Assembly (NCBI RefSeq): GCF_000973105.1 | Contig: NC_015844.1 | Span: 3,344,501-3,408,500, forward strand | Length of the DNA stretch: 64,000 nucleotides | Source of the DNA: Zobellia galactanivorans | Lineage (GTDB): Bacteria; Bacteroidota; Bacteroidia; Flavobacteriales; Flavobacteriaceae | Reading direction: 5' to 3' | Part shown: positions 61,695 to 64,000 of the stretch, piece by piece | Layout: each line of letters opens with the position of its first letter | Position numbering within the stretch: position 1 is the first letter of the stretch | Position numbers and translations under genes: made by a program | Notes under the pieces: model-generated | The model's database searches: none | Told to the model about the DNA's origin: nothing | Seen by the model: only the letters and a program-made list of their open reading frames with translations

Positions 61695-63065
61695 TTGTTT
61701 CAGCAATACACTAAAGAATTTAGATATAACATAAAGCTTTCCGTACCCGTAATCTTGGGAATGTTAGGGCATACCTTCGTACAATTGGCCGACAACATTA
61801 TGGTAGGGCAATTGGGTACGGCAGAGTTGGCGGCGGTTTCATTGGGCAATAGTTTTGTGTTCATAGCCATGTCCTTGGGTATCGGTTTTTCCACGGCCAT
61901 AACCCCTTTGGTGGCCGAGGCCGATGGTGCGGGTAATAAGGAGAATGCCAAAAAAGCCCTAAAGCATGGCTTGGTCTTGTGTACGGTCCTTAGCCTGATG
62001 TTGTTTGGGGTGATAATGTTGGCAAAACCCTTGATGTACTCCATGAAGCAGTCTGAAGAGGTGGTGGCCTTGGCCGTTCCGTATTTGGATTTGGTAGCTT
62101 TTTCACTGGTGCCGCTCATTATTTTTCAAGCCTTCAAACAATTTTCGGAAGGACTCTCGCAGACCAAATATCCCATGTACGCTACCATTATGGCCAATGT
62201 GGTAAACGTAATTATAAACTACCTTTTGATTTTTGGGTCTTTTGGTTTTCCGAAAATGGGTATTGTAGGTGCCGCTATCGGTACCTTGGTCTCACGCTTT
62301 ATGATGGTGGCCTATATCTGGTACCTTCTTAAGAGTAAAAAGAAATTTCACGATTACGTAACCGGGTTCAATTTTAGAAAAATAGAAAAAAAGGTTATCA
62401 AAAAAATTGTAAACCTGGGCTTTCCTTCGGCCTTGCAAATGTTTTTTGAGGTAGCCATCTTTACGGCGGCCATATGGCTAAGTGGTGTACTAGGGAAGAA
62501 CGCCCAGGCGGCCAACCAAATCGCCCTTAACCTGAGCAGTATGACCTTTATGTTCGGAATGGGACTTGGTATAGCGGCCATGATAAGGGTGGGTAACCAA
62601 AAAGGCCTACGCAATTTTTTGGAGCTACGCCGGATCGGACGGTCAATATTCTTGCTGACCCTTCTGTTGGAAATACTTTTTGCAGGCCTATTTCTTCTCG
62701 GAAGACATTGGTTTCCCACTTTGTACCTTGATTTAGACGATGCAATGAACATTGCCGATAATACGGAAGTAGTCGTTCTTGCAGCGGAATTATTGCTGGT
62801 TGCGGCATTTTTTCAAATATCCGATGGGGTACAGGTGGTAGTCCTAGGTGCCCTCCGCGGATTACAGGATGTAAAGATCCCTACACTGATCACCTTTATC
62901 GCCTATTGGGCCATTGGTTTTCCCGTTAGCTATTACTTGGGCCTACATACCGATTTAGGAAGCATAGGAATATGGGTAGGGTTACTTACCGGGCTTAGTG
63001 CATCGGCCGTTATGTTGTATCTTCGCTTCAATTATTTGACCAAAAAGTTAATAGTAAATTCATAA
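61695..63065 (+). CDS. MATE family efflux transporter (NorM-like)
   Basis: This 456-aa inner-membrane drug or metabolite/cation antiporter has twelve transmembrane segments in two halves. Seen: LSVPVILGMLGHTFVQLADNIMVGQLGTAELAAVSLGNS (about 15-53), the family N-terminus; TYPMYATIMANVVNVIINYLLIFG (about 155-178); and a second half with NQIALNLSSMTFMFGMGLGIAAMIRVGNQKG. The only in-frame start before the first helix is TTG at 61695 (TTG TTT CAG CAA); no ATG or GTG lies between it and the preceding stop. It is followed at 1 bp by a small acidic protein gene. Confidence 0.93.
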   Translation: MFQQYTKEFRYNIKLSVPVILGMLGHTFVQLADNIMVGQLGTAELAAVSLGNSFVFIAMSLGIGFSTAITPLVAEADGAGNKENAKKALKHGLVLCTVLSLMLFGVIMLAKPLMYSMKQSEEVVALAVPYLDLVAFSLVPLIIFQAFKQFSEGLSQTKYPMYATIMANVVNVIINYLLIFGSFGFPKMGIVGAAIGTLVSRFMMVAYIWYLLKSKKKFHDYVTGFNFRKIEKKVIKKIVNLGFPSALQMFFEVAIFTAAIWLSGVLGKNAQAANQIALNLSSMTFMFGMGLGIAAMIRVGNQKGLRNFLELRRIGRSIFLLTLLLEILFAGLFLLGRHWFPTLYLDLDDAMNIADNTEVVVLAAELLLVAAFFQISDGVQVVVLGALRGLQDVKIPTLITFIAYWAIGFPVSYYLGLHTDLGSIGIWVGLLTGLSASAVMLYLRFNYLTKKLIVNS

Positions 63066-63066
63066 G

Positions 63067-63294
63067 ATGGAATTCCCGAAATTTTTGTTAGGTGACAACA
63101 CCGATTATCCGACTGCTATATTCGTAGTACATACCGAGTACCCACGCTTTATTATCAATCTAGAGAACGATGAGGTGGAATGGTTGGAGGATTTTTCGGC
63201 GGAAGATGAAAAAGAACTTGAATCGGAAGCCAAAAACCTGATCGAGCAGGCCACCGAATTTTATGATCGGGAGGTCTCTCGATATGAAGACTAA
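63067..63294 (+). CDS. Small acidic conserved protein
   Basis: This 75-aa protein has no signal or membrane segment. It opens with MEFPKFLLGDNTDYPTAIFVVHTEYPRFIINLENDEVEWLED and ends in an acidic helix (SAEDEKELESEAKNLIEQATEFYDREVSRYED). I recognise the type as a conserved flavobacterial hypothetical protein but no function. It is tightly packed between the MATE exporter (1 bp gap) and the PAP2 phosphatase (5 bp gap), so it is translated with them. Confidence 0.85.
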   Translation: MEFPKFLLGDNTDYPTAIFVVHTEYPRFIINLENDEVEWLEDFSAEDEKELESEAKNLIEQATEFYDREVSRYED

Positions 63295-63299
63295 ATGAC

Positions 63300-63881
63300 A
63301 TGTGGCAAGAACTTATACAACAAGATAAAGAGCTTTTTCTTTTTTTGAACAATTTGGGAAGCCCTACTTGGGATCCCTTTTGGCTGTTCATTACCCATAA
63401 GTTAAGTGCTATACCCTTGTATGCCGTGCTATTGTTTATTACCTATAAACAACTAGGGGCCAAGAAAACATTGGGAGTTTTGATAACCGTAGCCCTTATG
63501 ATCTTAGTTACGGATCAGTTGACGAATTTCTTCAAATATGGGGTACAGCGCCTACGACCTTGCCATGATCCTAGCTTAGATGGACTTATGCGGTTGGTAA
63601 AAAGCTCGTGTGGGGGTAAATTCGGGTATTTTTCGGCCCATGCGGCAAATAGTTTTGCGGTAGCTTTTTTCTTTACTTTTTTACTGAAACATAAATACGC
63701 CTACATAGGAGTTTTCTTGATACCTTGGGCGATTTTGGTTGCTTTTAGCCGGGTGTATATTGGGGTACATTTTCCATTGGATGTGCTTTCAGGGGCTGTA
63801 ATAGGGCTGTTTTTTAGTTGGTTATTTTCAAAGTTGTATATATTTGCAATTGAGAAATATACGTATGATATCAGACCTTAG
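63300..63881 (+). CDS. PAP2-family membrane phosphatase
   Basis: This 193-aa membrane protein has about five hydrophobic segments and the three PAP2 motifs: KYGVQRLRPCHD (about 80-91, K-x6-RP), YFSAHAANSF (about 114-123, in place of the usual PSGH) and SRVYIGVHFPLDV (about 149-161). It removes phosphate from lipid pyrophosphates, for example undecaprenyl pyrophosphate or lipid A. Its last codons overlap the start of a GT39-like glycosyltransferase gene by 17 bp, which points to a linked role in lipid A or lipid-linked glycan handling. Confidence 0.92.
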   Translation: MWQELIQQDKELFLFLNNLGSPTWDPFWLFITHKLSAIPLYAVLLFITYKQLGAKKTLGVLITVALMILVTDQLTNFFKYGVQRLRPCHDPSLDGLMRLVKSSCGGKFGYFSAHAANSFAVAFFFTFLLKHKYAYIGVFLIPWAILVAFSRVYIGVHFPLDVLSGAVIGLFFSWLFSKLYIFAIEKYTYDIRP

Positions 63882-64000
63882 ATATAGGTTTTTATTAGTT
63901 TTGATTGTTCTGGTCTACGTTGCCGGAATGTTTGTCACCCTTTTTGAACCCGATTCGGCCCAATTTGCAGTAATGGCTATGCGAATGGTGCAAGAGAACG
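63865..64000 (+). CDS. GT39/ArnT-like glycosyltransferase, N-terminal part
   Basis: It begins at ATG 63865 inside the PAP2 gene and runs off the window. The 45 visible residues have a membrane helix (FLLVLIVLVYVAGMFVTLF) followed by EPDSAQFAVMAMRMVQEN. An acidic residue after the first helix, then A-x-Y/F-A and a helix with M-V, matches the first loop of GT39/PMT/ArnT-type transferases (usual form DEA-x-Y-A-x-IA-R-E-M). These use dolichyl- or undecaprenyl-phosphate sugars in the periplasm. The call rests on this short stretch and on the PAP2 partner. Confidence 0.6.
   Translation, partial: MISDLRYRFLLVLIVLVYVAGMFVTLFEPDSAQFAVMAMRMVQEN

Overview
The window comes from a flavobacterium (Bacteroidota), most likely a gliding, glycan-degrading member of the Flavobacteriaceae. 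The evidence is type IX secretion (T9SS) cargo with type B gliding-motility C-terminal domains, PorP/SprF and PorE-like proteins, SprB repeats, and -7 promoter elements of the Bacteroidota form TAnnTTTG. A marine Zobellia/Maribacter-like host is a guess from gene content only.

Region by region. 1-5.3 kb: the tail of a small heat-shock protein, uvrB, two decayed T9SS cargo genes, and a two-gene ABC exporter. 5.3-19.9 kb: a short secreted protein, then a giant adhesin of about 4100 aa with about 29 divergent SprB-type repeats; the short protein is a paralogue of the adhesin's head. 20-23.9 kb: an unassigned protein with kinase-like motifs, a nucleoid-associated protein, a pRiA4b ORF-3-like protein and heme A synthase. 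23.9-36.8 kb: a T9SS adhesin locus on the minus strand. In order of transcription it is PorP/SprF, a 2922-aa protein with 31 tandem 71-aa units (many nearly identical in DNA), a second PorP/SprF, and a PorE-like OmpA protein.

37-44.7 kb: core genes (cca, a TsaC/Sua5-type synthase, dapD, ruvX, def) interrupted by an A/T-rich cluster of four surface-glycan genes. One divergent pair in this cluster shares a perfect 20-bp palindromic promoter. 44.7-47.8 kb: a DUF5606 protein, a short BLUF photoreceptor, a PAS histidine kinase and a single-domain response regulator, with a decayed GH20 fragment between the BLUF and kinase genes. 47.8-52.3 kb: a minus-strand cluster of aquaglyceroporin, alpha/beta hydrolase, SGNH hydrolase and lipoprotein GH20 hexosaminidase, then a DUF1569 protein. 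52.5-58.9 kb: an RND tripartite efflux operon led by a small secreted protein. 59-64 kb: an SMP-30-like lactonase with a TIM-barrel isomerase, mazG, a MATE exporter, a small acidic protein, a PAP2 phosphatase and the start of a GT39-type glycosyltransferase.

The main theme is cell-surface biology: very large secreted adhesins, their likely T9SS partners, and glycan-building and glycan-degrading enzymes. The most notable signals are the homogenised 213-bp repeat array, the paralogous giant and mini adhesin pair, the gene remnants (two T9SS cargo proteins, one GH20), the palindromic divergent promoter, and the uncharacterised kinase-like protein. No tRNA, rRNA, insertion sequence, prophage or CRISPR array was seen.
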